A DNA stretch of 64,000 nucleotides, taken from positions 4,030,001-4,094,000 of the forward strand of contig CM075102.1 in the NCBI GenBank assembly GCA_037576195.1, in the 5' to 3' direction. This document shows positions 12,001 to 22,409 of the stretch, one piece after another; the stretch's first letter is position 1, and every line of letters starts with the position of its first letter. This DNA comes from Phytoseiulus persimilis. Its lineage: Eukaryota; Arthropoda; Arachnida; Mesostigmata; Phytoseiidae. The translations under genes and the position numbers were made by a program. The notes under the pieces are model-generated. The model ran no database searches. It saw only the letters and a program-made list of their open reading frames with translations, and was not told the origin of the DNA.

Positions 12001-13365
12001 GATCTCGTTGACGTATTTGAGCCGGATGTCTTTGAGGCGCATCTGTTCTACTTGGACATTGCGACAGTAGCCCGCCACAAAAGCGGTCAACGGGGTCATG
12101 ACGACGATCACCGCAACTCCCGCCAAACACGAAGCTCCGAGGAAATCCCAAACCAAAGCGATGCTGAGAATCACGTGGAGCGGACAGCTCACCATATAAC
12201 AGATGTTTATGCTGAAAATGCAGATTTTGTCTGCGTCGACCGACAGTAGGTTGACGAGTTCGCCCACGCTGTACTTCGCCAACGAAGTTGCACTGATTCT
12301 GAGGGACTTCCTCACGATGGCGCCGGTCAAGATGGCTTTGTACTTCAAACCGAGGTTCAAAGCGAAGAAATACGACCAGCGAAGCATCAACGACGCTAGC
12401 AATTGGAGAACGAAAATCGAGATACAGTAGGCATAGCCTTTCCATGAAACTTGCCCGGAGTCTGTGAAGAACACGATCAACTTGTTCAGGATCACGAAAG
12501 TTCCGTTGCGGGTGATCACGAATCCCGCTGAGAGAATCCACGCCAACACAATGTCCTTGTAGAAGCACTGAATCAGAGATCGAAGCAAACTAGGGCGTCT
12601 AGTTCTGTGTCTCATGAGGGTTCTCTGCCACTGCCGATAGCAACGATCAGACTGAACGGAATCGAGCAGAGGTGGTAGTTTGCTGATTTCGAGTGTGTTC
12701 CGGAATCCGCTCAGGAGGAACTCCGTGAAGAAACTGAAATACGCCCGAGACAAGGGCGACGCCAGGTAGAAAAGGTTCCGACCTCCCTTCCCGAACCGAA
12801 TTTGCACGCTTTGTTCCGAAACGGACGCGAGAAGGAGCTGACACGTTAGGATGACGTAGACGATCGTTTCGATGATGAACTCTGCTCGGACAGGAGAGCT
12901 CAACGTGCGCTCCGACTCCAAGAATTTGTGATACCAAACGATCACTCCACAAGCCTGCGTCAAAATCCAGAAGCCGGTCAGGAACCAAGAGCTGCAAACG
13001 CCCCTCCGACGGTCACAGACCTGAATCACGATGACTGTGCAGAAGGTGAGTATCCGTAGGATTCCCGCGAAGAGCTCCGACAAATTCGAATCCGGATCCC
13101 ATACAAGGAGCACGATCAGCTTGATCAGTTGCCAGAGCGCGAGCATAGCGGTGAGAACCAGTTTCACGCAGTAAACATTTGTGACAGGCAGCAAGCACAG
13201 AGTCCTACCGCTAAGGTAGCAAATATACAGGAGACCCCCAAGTGAAACGTAAACGGCGGGAATGAGAGGGATGATCGTGTTCCCGAAACATTTGGAGAGC
13301 TTTGGGGGCTCGAACTCCCAGTGCACTGTTGTCCAGAGCTGTTCGTCGCAAAACAAACTCCGCAT
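9019..13365 (-). CDS. ABCC (MRP1-like) multidrug-resistance-associated transporter, single exon
   Basis: This is a full-length ABC exporter of 1448 aa, close to human ABCC1 (1531 aa). Such proteins pump organic anions and glutathione conjugates out of cells. An N-terminal TMD0 (residues 1 to about 190) begins like MRP1 (FCDEQLW, then KCFGNT), which supports this ATG. TMD1 is about 300-580 and TMD2 about 870-1160. NBD1 has Walker A GRIGSGKS (about 620), signature LSGGQKQ (about 712) and Walker B IYLLDDPLSAVD (about 734). NBD2 has Walker A GRTGAGKS (about 1237), signature LSVGERQ (about 1338), Walker B ILVLDEATAAVD (about 1360) and H-loop IAHRLNTI (about 1388). The NBD1 catalytic Glu is Asp, as is usual in MRPs, but its H-loop His is replaced by Asn (VTNMLS, residue 772). 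There is no intron, unlike the ZIP genes in this window. An AATAAA lies 13 nt past the stop. Confidence 0.97.
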   Translation of the reverse strand: MRSLFCDEQLWTTVHWEFEPPKLSKCFGNTIIPLIPAVYVSLGGLLYICYLSGRTLCLLPVTNVYCVKLVLTAMLALWQLIKLIVLLVWDPDSNLSELFAGILRILTFCTVIVIQVCDRRRGVCSSWFLTGFWILTQACGVIVWYHKFLESERTLSSPVRAEFIIETIVYVILTCQLLLASVSEQSVQIRFGKGGRNLFYLASPLSRAYFSFFTEFLLSGFRNTLEISKLPPLLDSVQSDRCYRQWQRTLMRHRTRRPSLLRSLIQCFYKDIVLAWILSAGFVITRNGTFVILNKLIVFFTDSGQVSWKGYAYCISIFVLQLLASLMLRWSYFFALNLGLKYKAILTGAIVRKSLRISATSLAKYSVGELVNLLSVDADKICIFSINICYMVSCPLHVILSIALVWDFLGASCLAGVAVIVVMTPLTAFVAGYCRNVQVEQMRLKDIRLKYVNEILTSIKIIKFYGWEPPFLQRARRVRFEEFKLLKKFAYLTATLRLFWSVTPFLVSLFAFIAYLWTNDVTVIHTNVAIVSLCLFNSLRFALSMIPDTISNAVQTLVSLRRIGVFLDAPERAENLVGEQPGPGAAARWENALLGWSANETQNAVLKNINLGVKSGELVAIVGRIGSGKSSLLSSVLGDLELLQGKIDIRGSVAFVPQQAWIQNADIKRNILFASEFDRLLYGKVLDSCCLTADLKILPAGERTEIGEKGVNLSGGQKQRISLARAVYQNHDIYLLDDPLSAVDAHVGSAIFANVISNNGLLRGKTRLFVTNMLSVLPEVDRIVVLKDGEIVEQGTFNELKNSGREFADFLSEHIIEKKTKEATPEHAEQIPHRGRAQSRLSVHSVHEKEKLISDEHMQSGNVSFSVYKRLFSKMGLKISLLTLIGFAASRTFDVLSGLWLSIWSNEPGGDSAEDYAKRTRNILIYALLGLLYGALSFVGSAALANGTVTAAWKLHDLMLDSVTRAPMSFFDSTPLGRLLNRFGKDVDQLDTQLPLTANLFLDMLFQVIAVITLICVRVPLFIVVAIPLLALYIVVQQIYIRTMRQLKRMEAVTRSPAYNHFAETLNGLSSIRAYGTQVETVRASDTKVDVTHNCTCLLYICREWLETRLDFITNLIVLGSNVMIVSQRGSIAPGVAGFMVAYLLGASLSFNFIVYYFSEVEAAVVSSERIGEYTDVTPEAPWKTEVEPPEGEWPSRGSVAFEGYSTTYRADLDPVLRNIELTISPGERIGVVGRTGAGKSSLTLSLFRILEATTGRLLIDGVDVSQLGLHDLRPRLTIIPQDPVIFSGTLRINLDPNAEHSEAELWKALETAHIKQQFAPIGMSTEIAEGGNNLSVGERQLICLARAVLQKKKILVLDEATAAVDVETDSLIQNTIRTHFSDCTIITIAHRLNTIMDSDRVIVMDFGGIAEQGSPAELLKNPESKFFSMANEAGLVGVPASQDAIVR

Positions 13366-13957
13366 CGCTGGTCATGGATCCCACGAAGTCGCTCTGTGTA
13401 GTGAGAGATCGCAGCCGTTCACTTTGCTTCCTTGATGGCTCTCCAGGTGCTCCGCAACCGAGGTCGGACACACGCTCAAGGCGACCACACGTTGTTGCCC
13501 ACTGGACTGTCGGCGCGAGTCGAGGGATCGCTCCCATGCTCCCGGTCACGGGTCAGGCTGTAGATTTTGGAGTCTGTCGTCTTGATCGACTTTGAGACTT
13601 TATGACAAGCTTTCCAGCCATTTAGGGCGGGTCAGAGGCGAGTATACGACGACTCTCGGGTGTTAGAAACTCGTACAGGGAACGGCAGAAACGCCGTCAT
13701 GGAGCTTTCCAATATTCCACAAACAATCGCCTCCAGCTCGCTCATAGATATGGGATAAACGGCTTTCGAGTATTTCAATTTATGATCAACTAGCCGGCCT
13801 TCGGCCGACTACGCTGGCCGACCCGTCCCTTGCTTCGGGAGTCTACTGCTGACAGACACACATTGCCTTACATGTAGTGTCATGAGACCTTCGGGAGTGG
13901 CTACCGATTCTCGTCAGGATTCTGACCTGGAATCGAGGCACTTTCCTCTTCTTTCAC
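13366..13957. other. Upstream flank of the ABCC gene
   Basis: It should hold the ABCC promoter and 5-prime UTR (minus strand). I see no TATA box that I would assign. A short palindrome-rich stretch (CCGGCCTTCGGCCG near 13793-13806) is present. No coding sequence is recognised. Confidence 0.35.
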
Positions 13958-13969
13958 TTGGCCAGCATC

Positions 13970-16006
13970 ATGGTTTCGAGAAGTATGGTCAGATTGGTCC
14001 CGGAATCACCCCTCCAGGTTTTGAAAAGTGTGGTTAGACATTTCTCGAGATCACCCCTCCAGACTTGGAAAGTGATAGTCAGATTGGTCTCGGGATCACC
14101 CCTCCAGACTTGGAAAAGTATGTTCAGATTGGTCCCGGTATCACTCCTCCAAACTCGGAAAGTAATGGTCAGATTGGAGACGGAATCACCCCTCCAGGTT
14201 TTGGAAAGTACGGTCAGATTCGTCTAGGAAGCACCCCTCCGGACTCAGAAAAGTATTGTCAGATTGGTCCTGGAATCAAGCCCCCCCCCCCAGAGTAGGA
14301 GAGTAATGGCCAGATCGGTCTCGTAATCACCTCTCCAGAGTTTGAAACTAATGGCCAGATTGGTCTCGGAATCACCTCTCCAGAGTTGGAAAGTAATGGC
14401 AAGATTGGTCTCGGAATCACCCCTCCAGAGTTGGAAGCTAATGGCCAGATTGGTCTCGGAATCACCCCTCCAGAGTTGGAAGCTAATGGCCAGATTGGTC
14501 TCGGAATCACCCCTCCAGAGTTGGAAAGTAATGGCCAGATTGGTCTCGGAATCACCCCTCAAGAGTTTGAAAGTAATGGCCAGATTGGTCTCGGAATCAC
14601 CCCTCGAGAGTTGGGAAGTAATGGCCAGATTGGTTTCGGAATCACCCCTCCAGAGTTGGAAAGTTATGGCCAGATTGGTCTCGGAATCACCCCTTCAGAG
14701 TTGGAAAGTAATGGCCAGATTGGTCTCGGAATCACCCCTCCAGACTTGGAAAGTGATAGTCAGATTGGTCTCGGAATCGCCCCTCCAGAGTTGGAAAGTA
14801 ATGGCCAGATTGGTCTCAGAATCACCCCTCCAGAGTTGGAAAGTAATGGCCAGATTGGTACCGGAATCACCCCTCCAGAGTTGGAAACTAATGGCGAGAT
14901 TGATACCGGAATCACCCCTCCAGAGTTGGAAACTAATGGCCAGATTGGCACCGGAATCACCCCTCCAGAGTTGAAAACTAATGGCCAGATTGGTCTCGGA
15001 ATCACCCCTCCAGAGTTGGAAAGTAATGCTCAGATTGGCCCCGGAATCACCTCTCCAGAGTTGGAAAGTAATGGTAAGATTGGTCTCGGAAGCACCCCTC
15101 CAGAGTTGGAAAGTAATGCTCAGATTGGCCCCGGAATCACCTCTCCAGAGTTGGAAAGTAATGGTAAGATTGGTCTCGGAAGCACCCCTCCAGAGTTGGG
15201 AAGTAATGCTCAGATTGACCCCGGAATCACCCCTCCAGAGCTGGAAAGTAATGCTCAGATTGACCCCGGAATCACCCCTCCAGAGTTGGGAAGTAATGCT
15301 CAGATTGAGCCCGGAATCACCCCTCCAGAGTTGGAAAGTAATGGTAAGATTGGTCTCGGAAGCACCCCTCCAGAGTTGGGAAGTAATGCTCAGATTGACC
15401 CCGGAATCACCCCTCCAGAGTTGGAAAGTAATGCTCAGATTGAGCCCGGAATCACCCCTCCAGAGTTGGGAAGTAATGCTCAGATTGAGCCCGGAATCAC
15501 CCCTCCAGAGTTGGAAAGTAATGCTCAGATTGGCCCCGGAATCACCTCTCCAGAGTTGGAAAGTAATGGTAAGATTGGTCTCGGAATCACCCCTCCAGAG
15601 TTGGAAAGTAATGCTCAGATTGGCCCCGGAATCACCTCTCCAGAGTTGGGAAGTAATGGTAAGATTGGTCTCGGAATCACCCCTGCGGACTTGGAAACTA
15701 ATGGCGAGATTGATACCGGAATCACCCTTCCAGAGTTGGAAACTAATGGCCAGATTGGTTCCGGAATCACCCCTCCAGAGTTGGGAAGTAATTGCCGGAT
15801 AGGTTCCGGAATCACCCCTCCAGAGTTGGAAACTAATGGCCAGATTGGTCTCAGAATTACCCCTCTAAAGTAGGAAAGTAATGGCCAGATTGGCACCGCA
15901 ATCACCCCTCCAGAGTTGGAAAGTAATGGCCAGATTGGTCTCGGAATCACCCCTCCAGAGTTGGGAAGTAATGGCCTTATTGGTCTCTAAATCACCCCTC
16001 CAGGAA
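13970..16006 (+). repeat. 45-bp minisatellite array, about 45 copies
   Basis: The unit reads approximately GGAATCACCCCTCCAGAGTT, then GGAAAGTAATGGCCAGATTGGTCTC (45 bp). Because 45 is divisible by three and the unit contains no stop in four of the six frames, long open frames appear on both strands (for example 14386-15873 plus, peptide unit GITPPELESNGQIGL). This is expected from the arithmetic and is not evidence of a gene. Between about 15000 and 15660 units alternate in pairs (GCTCAGATTGGCCCC type and GGTAAGATTGGTCTC type), giving a 90-bp higher-order repeat. Related units occur at about 20.6-21.1, 31.5-32.05 and 38.4-38.8 kb. Confidence 0.95.
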
Positions 16007-16380
16007 TTTCTATGATAGATGTATAGGAGAGGAGGTGGGGAAGGATATCCGATGACGATGGGATGAGTCTGGCTGGCGTCATAACGGGGCGGTGCACCTT
16101 ATCGTCAGAATTTGGATGCGGATGACAGTATGGAGGGGGTCAAAGTTGGGGTAAATCGCGAGGGGGGGAGGAGGGGAGGAGGAGGGGTGGAGGGGTGGGT
16201 GGCCTATGTCCTTCCCGGAGAGCCGCCCTTTATTATGCAGTTTGTTCCAAGTCGATCCGATCAATACCAGAGGAGCCTATTGAGGACATACAAACAAACA
16301 AACAAACAAACAAACAAACAAACAAACAAACAGACCCTGGATTTTTATATATATAGACAACTCAGTTTGATAGCAGAGCA
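16007..16380 (+). repeat. Possible retroposon 3-prime tail with (ACAA)n microsatellite
   Basis: A tetranucleotide (ACAA)n tract of about 11 units spans about 16290-16332. The preceding 250 bp and following T/A-rich sequence resemble the tails of RTE-type LINEs or SINEs in chelicerates, which often end in CAAA-type repeats. The microsatellite is directly visible; the retroposon interpretation is an inference without domain evidence. Confidence 0.5.
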
Positions 16381-18192
16381 AGGGACCCGATACGGGAAGC
16401 GGGCAGGGTTCCCTTGATGTAACTATTTCCAACCGCCCAAGCTGTAATCGCTCAAAGTTGGGTCGGATGAGGCCATGAAGCTACACTTGCTTCCCAGCAA
16501 CCTCCTTCAAGCGAGAGGAACGTTGTCGAACTACCCCAGTACCATCGTTCTCCATTCTTTAGAAGATTAGAGAACTACAGAATAGATTCTCGTGCTAGAT
16601 TGCACACAGCCGGAGCTATCCACGATCAATTCGGACGTTCTCCGGGAGCTCCACAGGATTTTTCCCGTATTCATTTGCATTTTGCCCATCTTTCGCGCTG
16701 CCCATGTCCGGACTCCCATGCAATTCCTGACGAATCCTTTTCAAGACACATACTGCCCAGTCGATGGTGTCTAAGAGCTCACAATGGGAGAAGTCTGAAT
16801 TTTCCCCGAACAACCTCCCCCTGCAGGACAATATCTTCTTCCAAGCCTCCACGTTCCCTCGAGCGGCGCAGCTCCTTCTTCTTCAGTTCTTTGCTGGATT
16901 AGGCTATTGGATGGAGGACAGCGGAATGTTTGAGTCAACCGAGGTAGTTCGAGGAGCTCCTCGCTGGGGATCCGCCGAGCGCTATCGACCACCTTATACG
17001 GGCTCTCTCACCCAGAATCCCGCGATTGGTTTTTCGGAATCGAATGTATCATCCTCCTCGTGGATCACAGCTTGGACCCAACGGGCCAATTCAAGAGCCT
17101 GACCTCCACCATTGAGTTCATGAAGCATCACGATGTCAAGGAAGATGGCAAAACAGAAGCTTCTGACGAGTTTTTGCGGATGAATCGCCTCGAAGAACTA
17201 GAAAAAACTCCCGAAATTCACGAGAATGGTGAAGCGTATTCTGAGACCGGTGGGAGGGATGTGATATCCTCGAGTCTGCTCGCTGAGAACAGTGATAGAT
17301 CAACGTCGGCATAGCTTTGAGCTTCTCGGGATAGGTCACGGACACGCTGATGTCGCCCGAAATTTCATCGTCTTCGAACACCCACGTCTCATCACACGCC
17401 CTTGTTCTCCTCCTCGAGATCGGTATCCTCGTCCGCGAAGGGTTTGGTGTCAGCCTCCGCAAACTCTGCAAAGCTCAAGCCGGCCGGGGGACTATCGCGG
17501 ATGATTACGGGATCCACGACAACTTTCCCGTCTGGAGATTATGCGGCTCCGGAGTGATCGTAATCTTTTGAATAAATGACAGGCAAACATTTCTTGGAAT
17601 GATTGAAGACGGTTCGCGGCGCTACGTGGTCCCAGTCTTCTTTGAGGAACCGAAGGATTCGTAGAATATGCACCTCTTTGTAGCCATTGGAGTCAGCTCA
17701 AGTCCAACAATATTGTACAAGATTTCATCTTGTGAAGCTGTTCGAGGGTACGTATTCCCCTCGGTCAAACGGCTGTGTTCCCGATGTTGTCTTTGATCGG
17801 AGGAATCGGATTCTATTTGAGGTGAGATCAAAATTTACATCATGGCGCCCGAAATCATCCAAGAGTGGGATGACACGACGTTTCCTCTTACTGAAGTTTT
17901 CATCACGTTTCAGAAGCCGCTGAAGATATTTGAGTCCATTCAAGTTTTGCTTTGCGATCTGTATTCACAAACGAGTTTCTGCGGCTGGTGACGAGTTTCG
18001 TTCACTGGAAGCATTAGAAAAGATCTCGGTCTGCGGCTACGACCAGCGGCGTGATCTTATTCCGTCCATTGGAATTCGCGCAGAGTGGCGTAGTGAAGCG
18101 ATCCTCCCTTCGCTCGCCGACGTGACAGGATTCAAGGTGCTCTCGAGCCTTCTGGGAGAGATTATTCGAAGCTTAGCTGAACCGAGATGGAA
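16381..18192. other. Unassigned 1.8-kb stretch left of the duplication
   Basis: Several 60-110 aa frames on both strands (for example 17136-17471 minus and 17060-17314 plus) lack recognisable domains or a clear splice pattern. Near 18170-18215 a short segment (AGCTGAACCGAGAT) occurs twice, at the edge of the duplicated unit. Confidence 0.4.
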
Positions 18193-18394
18193 TATCCACA
18201 GCTGAACCGAGATCACATAGTAGATACATGAGTTGACGTGTTCCGGAACAACCTGACAACATCAGACTCTTCCTCTACGGCAGGTTCGAGAGACATGAAA
18301 GAACCACACTAACGGCAGGGTACACGATAGGGAAACATCCTGAGTTGTACGAGAAGAATACAGCGCTGTCCCCTTTTGAGGCGCTATTCGCACT

Positions 18395-18705
18395 GTTTCA
18401 ATCTGGCTGATCAACGCGGTCGATTAGCCAGATTGCAACAGCCAGACAAAACCTATGGGCTGGAAAGATAAGTGGGGCATCTGAACGAGCCATTGGTGGA
18501 ACTTTCAGCCAAACTGATCATTCGAACGGACCAACGCCCGCTGAATGCTGAACGCGCTGTTCAGTCCGGTTGGAATTGAAAGCTCAGCTAGCCTCCAAAT
18601 ACGCGTCCATATTTAAATGTCCCACCTCTGACGCCGGCGCATAGCTTTTTCCTCGCTGATTCACTCTGGCTGATCAGTCAGGTTGAAACAGAGTGAATGC
18701 GCCTT
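18395..18705. repeat. Two imperfect palindromes within the duplicated unit
   Basis: CAATCTGGCTGATC pairs with GATTAGCCAGATTG around 18398-18434. A second hairpin (TTCACTCTGGCTGAT with AACAGAGTGAA) lies around 18660-18696. Both are conserved in unit B near 27676-27715 and 27924-27960, and both share CTGGCTGATCA. They may be ends of a small inverted-repeat transposon. Confidence 0.55.
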
Positions 18706-18714
18706 GAACTGGAG

Positions 18715-18910
18715 TGCACATCGTGTCAATTACAAGATTCGAGTCTATTAGCTCAAATGACCGCATCTAGCCACGCTCAACTCGACCGAGTGGTGCAGAC
18801 ACCCCTCAGGCGGCTCATGGGCGCCCATCGAGCGTCATCGAACAGTGGAGCTTCTGTGTGAATGTGTACCTCCTGTCTGTGTATGAGGGAAGCTGCCTTG
18901 TTTGTCGAGA
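18715..18910 (+). pseudogene. Possible non-LTR RT C-terminal fragment, copy in unit A
   Basis: The plus-strand translation reads SSLAQLDRVVQTPLRRLMGA followed by HRASS, resembling the LDRVQNxALRxxxGAxRTTP segment near the end of many LINE reverse transcriptases. The same sequence lies in unit B. No catalytic motif is present. The call rests on one motif, so confidence is low. Confidence 0.4.
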
Positions 18911-19188
18911 AAAAAAAAACAAAGGGCTCAACATGCCGGAAACTCATATCTTCATCCAGCTCATACTGTGATTAGAGACAAAACTCGCTTACGTCTATCC
19001 GAACGAGGGGAAACGCGTCACAAGAATGGTTCTGCCAATCTCGGTTACGCCTTCCATCACCTCTCAACCAGCCTAGAAGTCTATCACGGGATGACACCTG
19101 TGCAATCGTAGCCAGGAATGGGATTCCCACATGAAATCCAATAGAAGACTTTTATCAACCGTTTCCAGTCGAATTCTGTGGCTCCGGG

Positions 19189-19332
19189 GCAAGTGTGAGG
19201 ATGTTGGTCATCGCAAGGTTTCCTAAAGAGAACACATGTGCAGTTTGTGTCGATAAGAGCAGGATGTGGAATCCGTGTATCGAGCCTCTGGGTAAGCGAA
19301 GTCCATGCTCGATTTTGGCGGCTTCCCATCAC
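19189..19332 (-). pseudogene. Possible LINE C-terminal zinc-knuckle fragment, copy in unit A
   Basis: The minus-strand frame has SRQNRAWTSLTQRLDT followed by a Cys/His cluster (CVLFRKPCDDQHPHTC). The unit B copy (36859-37002) preserves the better form CVLCGNPCEDHHIHTC, like the CX2C...HX4C element at the C-terminus of several non-LTR retrotransposons. Strand conflict with the plus-strand RT-like piece at 18.7 kb means these may be two unrelated remnants. Confidence 0.4.
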
Positions 19333-20609
19333 GTCTGTGGAACGGTCCTGGCCAGTGTTCGGTGAAAGCCAGCGGCTATGTTCGAGAACTCCAGCTGCCT
19401 TGAGTCATTGTTCTCGCGGTATGCAGCCATCTCTGAGAGGTGGAATTGGTTGCGTCTCTCTTTGGAATCCCTACCTTCCACATGAAATCAGTCCGAGCTC
19501 TCTAGGTAGACGATTTTGATCTCCCCCCGACTGAACCATCTACGAATGCATTGTGACGGGAAACGGGAGAACGTTCCAGATTGGCGACTGAATGACACGT
19601 CACTGTACCGCATCCGAAAACTGACTTCGAATTCTGTGCAGATCCTTGACTCATTTTGACTCAAGCCTCTAGACATGCAACCACGCCAAATCGCTGCACT
19701 CGTATTCTATCCGTTTCTTCCTCGATATATGTTTCATCTCACTTGTCACATCAGCACCCTGTATTCGCGTCCATAAGCATCGTCGGGGAGCACTCTTCTG
19801 ATTGAAGGTTCTTTGTCCTTCAAAGCGACTTTGTTCGATATGTGTCGGATTCTCGAGAGCCTTCCTTGATTTAACAGAGCCGCATTGACTCAGAGATCAC
19901 ACTGTTTAGAGAACGTACTGAGGATGATCATCGTTTCACTGACGCTCCATTGATACCGTTGGACTCCGACATACTTTGGTCCTCGTCAAACTGCGTCTCG
20001 AGACTCGGTCGGATTCAAGCAGAGGTTCCTCAGGACATTGTAAAACGTGACTGTTTACACACGTTCGGAGCTCAGTCTCAAACCAGTTTCTTCATTGAAG
20101 AAAATATCTGGCCAGCGTCATAGGTTTCTGAGCAATACTTGAATGAGAACCGAGCACCGACTAGATGTCCATAAAATGGTACGCTTACCCGAGCTCTCCG
20201 GGTTTCCTGTTCGGAGGAATCACAACTCTGCTCACCAGTACTCTCTCCCGTGGATTTCGAACTGAGCCGATGTACATTGCGTGCCAGAGATGGGCATGAT
20301 TTGGATTCGACGATCCGAATCCGAATTCATTGTTCCTCCGACGAGTCCGGGTTTGAAAGCAGATTCAGGTCCGGATTCAACGAGCGGATTCGAGCCAGGT
20401 CTGTGAATCCATACGAATGAGAATCTGACTAATGCTGCTCTCAGATGAATTCCGTGTCATTCTGACCTCAGTTATCGTTCTTCCTGAGATTCCTCAGGAT
20501 GTTTGAATCCGTGACCCACGGAGAGCTTCAAAGATGATTTCGCCCCCTTCTGATGATATCTTTGCCTCGTTCTGATGGTATTTCAGTGATGATGCCGCGC
20601 TTCTCCTTT

Positions 20610-21076
20610 CGGTTCCTGAAGGTGATTCCGGGATCGACCTGACCATACTCTGTCGGGCACACGGAGGTGATCCGGGAAACAGTTGACCATACTTTCCGTG
20701 ATCCATGGAAGTTCATCCGGGGTCGGTCTGACTATACTCTCCTGGGTCCATGGGAGAATCTCGACGGCAAGTATTCAGGATGAATCACTGTTTTTCATCT
20801 CTCGATGAGTCCACCTGTCAGGCAGTATTATCAGATACATGAGATAATAGTACTCTATAACGATCTCCGCGGACCTCAGAACGTATGGTCGGATGGACCC
20901 CGATATCGCCTCACTGGGCACAAACATGGTCAGATCGATCCCGGACTCACCTTCTGAGTTTCATCGACCTCAAAGACTATGGTCAGACCGACATCGGAAT
21001 CACCTCCATGGGCCCCCAGAAATATGGTCAGATCGACCTTGGAGTCACATCAATAGACCCCCTGGAATATGGTTAG
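20610..21076. repeat. Divergent pair of degenerate 45-bp-type repeats, unit A
   Basis: Minus-oriented units at about 20617-20757 (GGTGATTCCGGGATCGACCT, then GACCATACT) and plus-oriented units at about 20884-21075 (TATGGTCAGATCGATCCCGG, then ACTCACC) face away from each other across a spacer of about 130 bp. The plus units translate as YGQIDLGVTS and YGQTDIGITS, recognisably the 14-16 kb minisatellite unit. The same arrangement recurs in unit B. Confidence 0.75.
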
Positions 21077-22244
21077 ATAGAGACTCTTTAGAAGGAAAAA
21101 TCTTTGAAGTACGATCAGAACGAGGAAAAATTATGATTAGATCAAGGGAAACGCATGATCGGAACGAGGCGGAGTCATCTTCCAGTCCGGATTCGAAAAC
21201 TCTCGGCTGGCCGGATTCGGAATCTCAATTATACCGGTCAAGTATTGCGAATTAGGAGTTTTCTGTAGCAATCAATGGTGGACAGAATTCGATGCTGCCG
21301 CGACTCATCGAAAGAATAAACAGGAAAGGGGATAACACATGAGATTTCCCCGACGAACAGCCCGGTAACCCAATCTCCAGTCAGTTAACTAGTTCTAGCC
21401 CAGAAAATGGGTGATTCCTCCGTCCGACTCAGTCACTCATTACTCGAATAAGTTGACCATCCCTTGCGTCAACAATACCTATCTCTGATTCCCACAAAGA
21501 AAAGTCTGCGGGCGTTTTCCTGCTTGATCTCCTGGTACTCGCGAGCGATATATGTAGTTCTCTGGATCCCTTGCACAATCCTCTGTTCTGAGTGGACGTC
21601 ATGTTCCGGAGTACGGTAAATGGATTTCCGTACCAGGCTGGTGCGCACTCTAAGCATCGAGCACTATCCTGGAAGGAAGAGATGCTCCCTCCACAGGCGC
21701 CGCCGTGAAAGATATTTCACGATCGTTCAGACGCTAGTAGTGGGAGTCGGTAGGGAGTTTTCGTCGCCAGCTTTGGTGACCGAACGAATAACAAGACATT
21801 ACCCTTTTTATATCAGCTATCATTCCCGACGCTGGTGTCCTTTTTATTCACACATATTCAGGATTACGTTTTTCAGTGAACCTTTCCTCACACATTGTTC
21901 TATACGTCCGGTCGAGTGACATGAACAGCATTGGGTTTCAACAAATGTGCCTCCAATATTCAATGAATGTGGCTCCGAAACTCGGTCCATCGGGGGATAC
22001 GACGATGTGTGCACGTTCCGATGTATCATAATAGCACTTCGATGTGATGGCAGATGCATAGAGTAAGCATGCCAGTAAGTCGTATGCTGGATTCGCAGGC
22101 TCTAGCCTCAACGAGCAAAAACATCCATAAAATGTCCCCATCCGCGCCCCGAACACCAGAAAACCAGAGTGTCCCAGAACCGGTCACTGTTCCACACCTT
22201 GTTCGCTCACCCCACTTCAAAATTCCGAATGACCTCACGTGTGT

Positions 22245-22250
22245 TTTATT
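22245..22250 (-). promoter_or_regulatory. Candidate poly(A) signal of ZIP-like gene A
   Basis: On the minus strand AATAAA occurs 159 nt beyond the ZIP stop codon at 22410. The equivalent hexamer in unit B (39938-39943) is separated from its stop by the copia insertion. Confidence 0.5.
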
Positions 22251-22409
22251 TTCGAATGGGACTGAGACAGGCCGTTTCTGAATCGATCGACCGGTTCGAC
22301 AAGACATTCAATAGCGGCTTCGAGCGACATACGTCCATTCCCGGTTTGGCATTTTAAGCTAGCCCCCAAACGTTGAGGCACGAAGCTCCATATCGCTGCC
22401 ACGCCATTC

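Noticed and set aside
14386-15873. 495-aa open frame of GITPPELESNGQIGL repeats as a repetitive protein gene
   Set aside because: The 45-bp unit has no stop in four of six frames, so long frames on both strands are inevitable; frame breaks (14296, 15871) and amino-acid changes between units show no coding constraint.
13970-16006. CRISPR-like array
   Set aside because: Units are contiguous with no unique spacers, and the sequence is eukaryotic.
21938-22307. Open frames on the minus strand beyond the ZIP-A stop (also 39520-40000) as an additional conserved gene
   Set aside because: They lie in the predicted ZIP 3-prime UTR, and a 17-bp indel between units shifts the frame; no family recognised.
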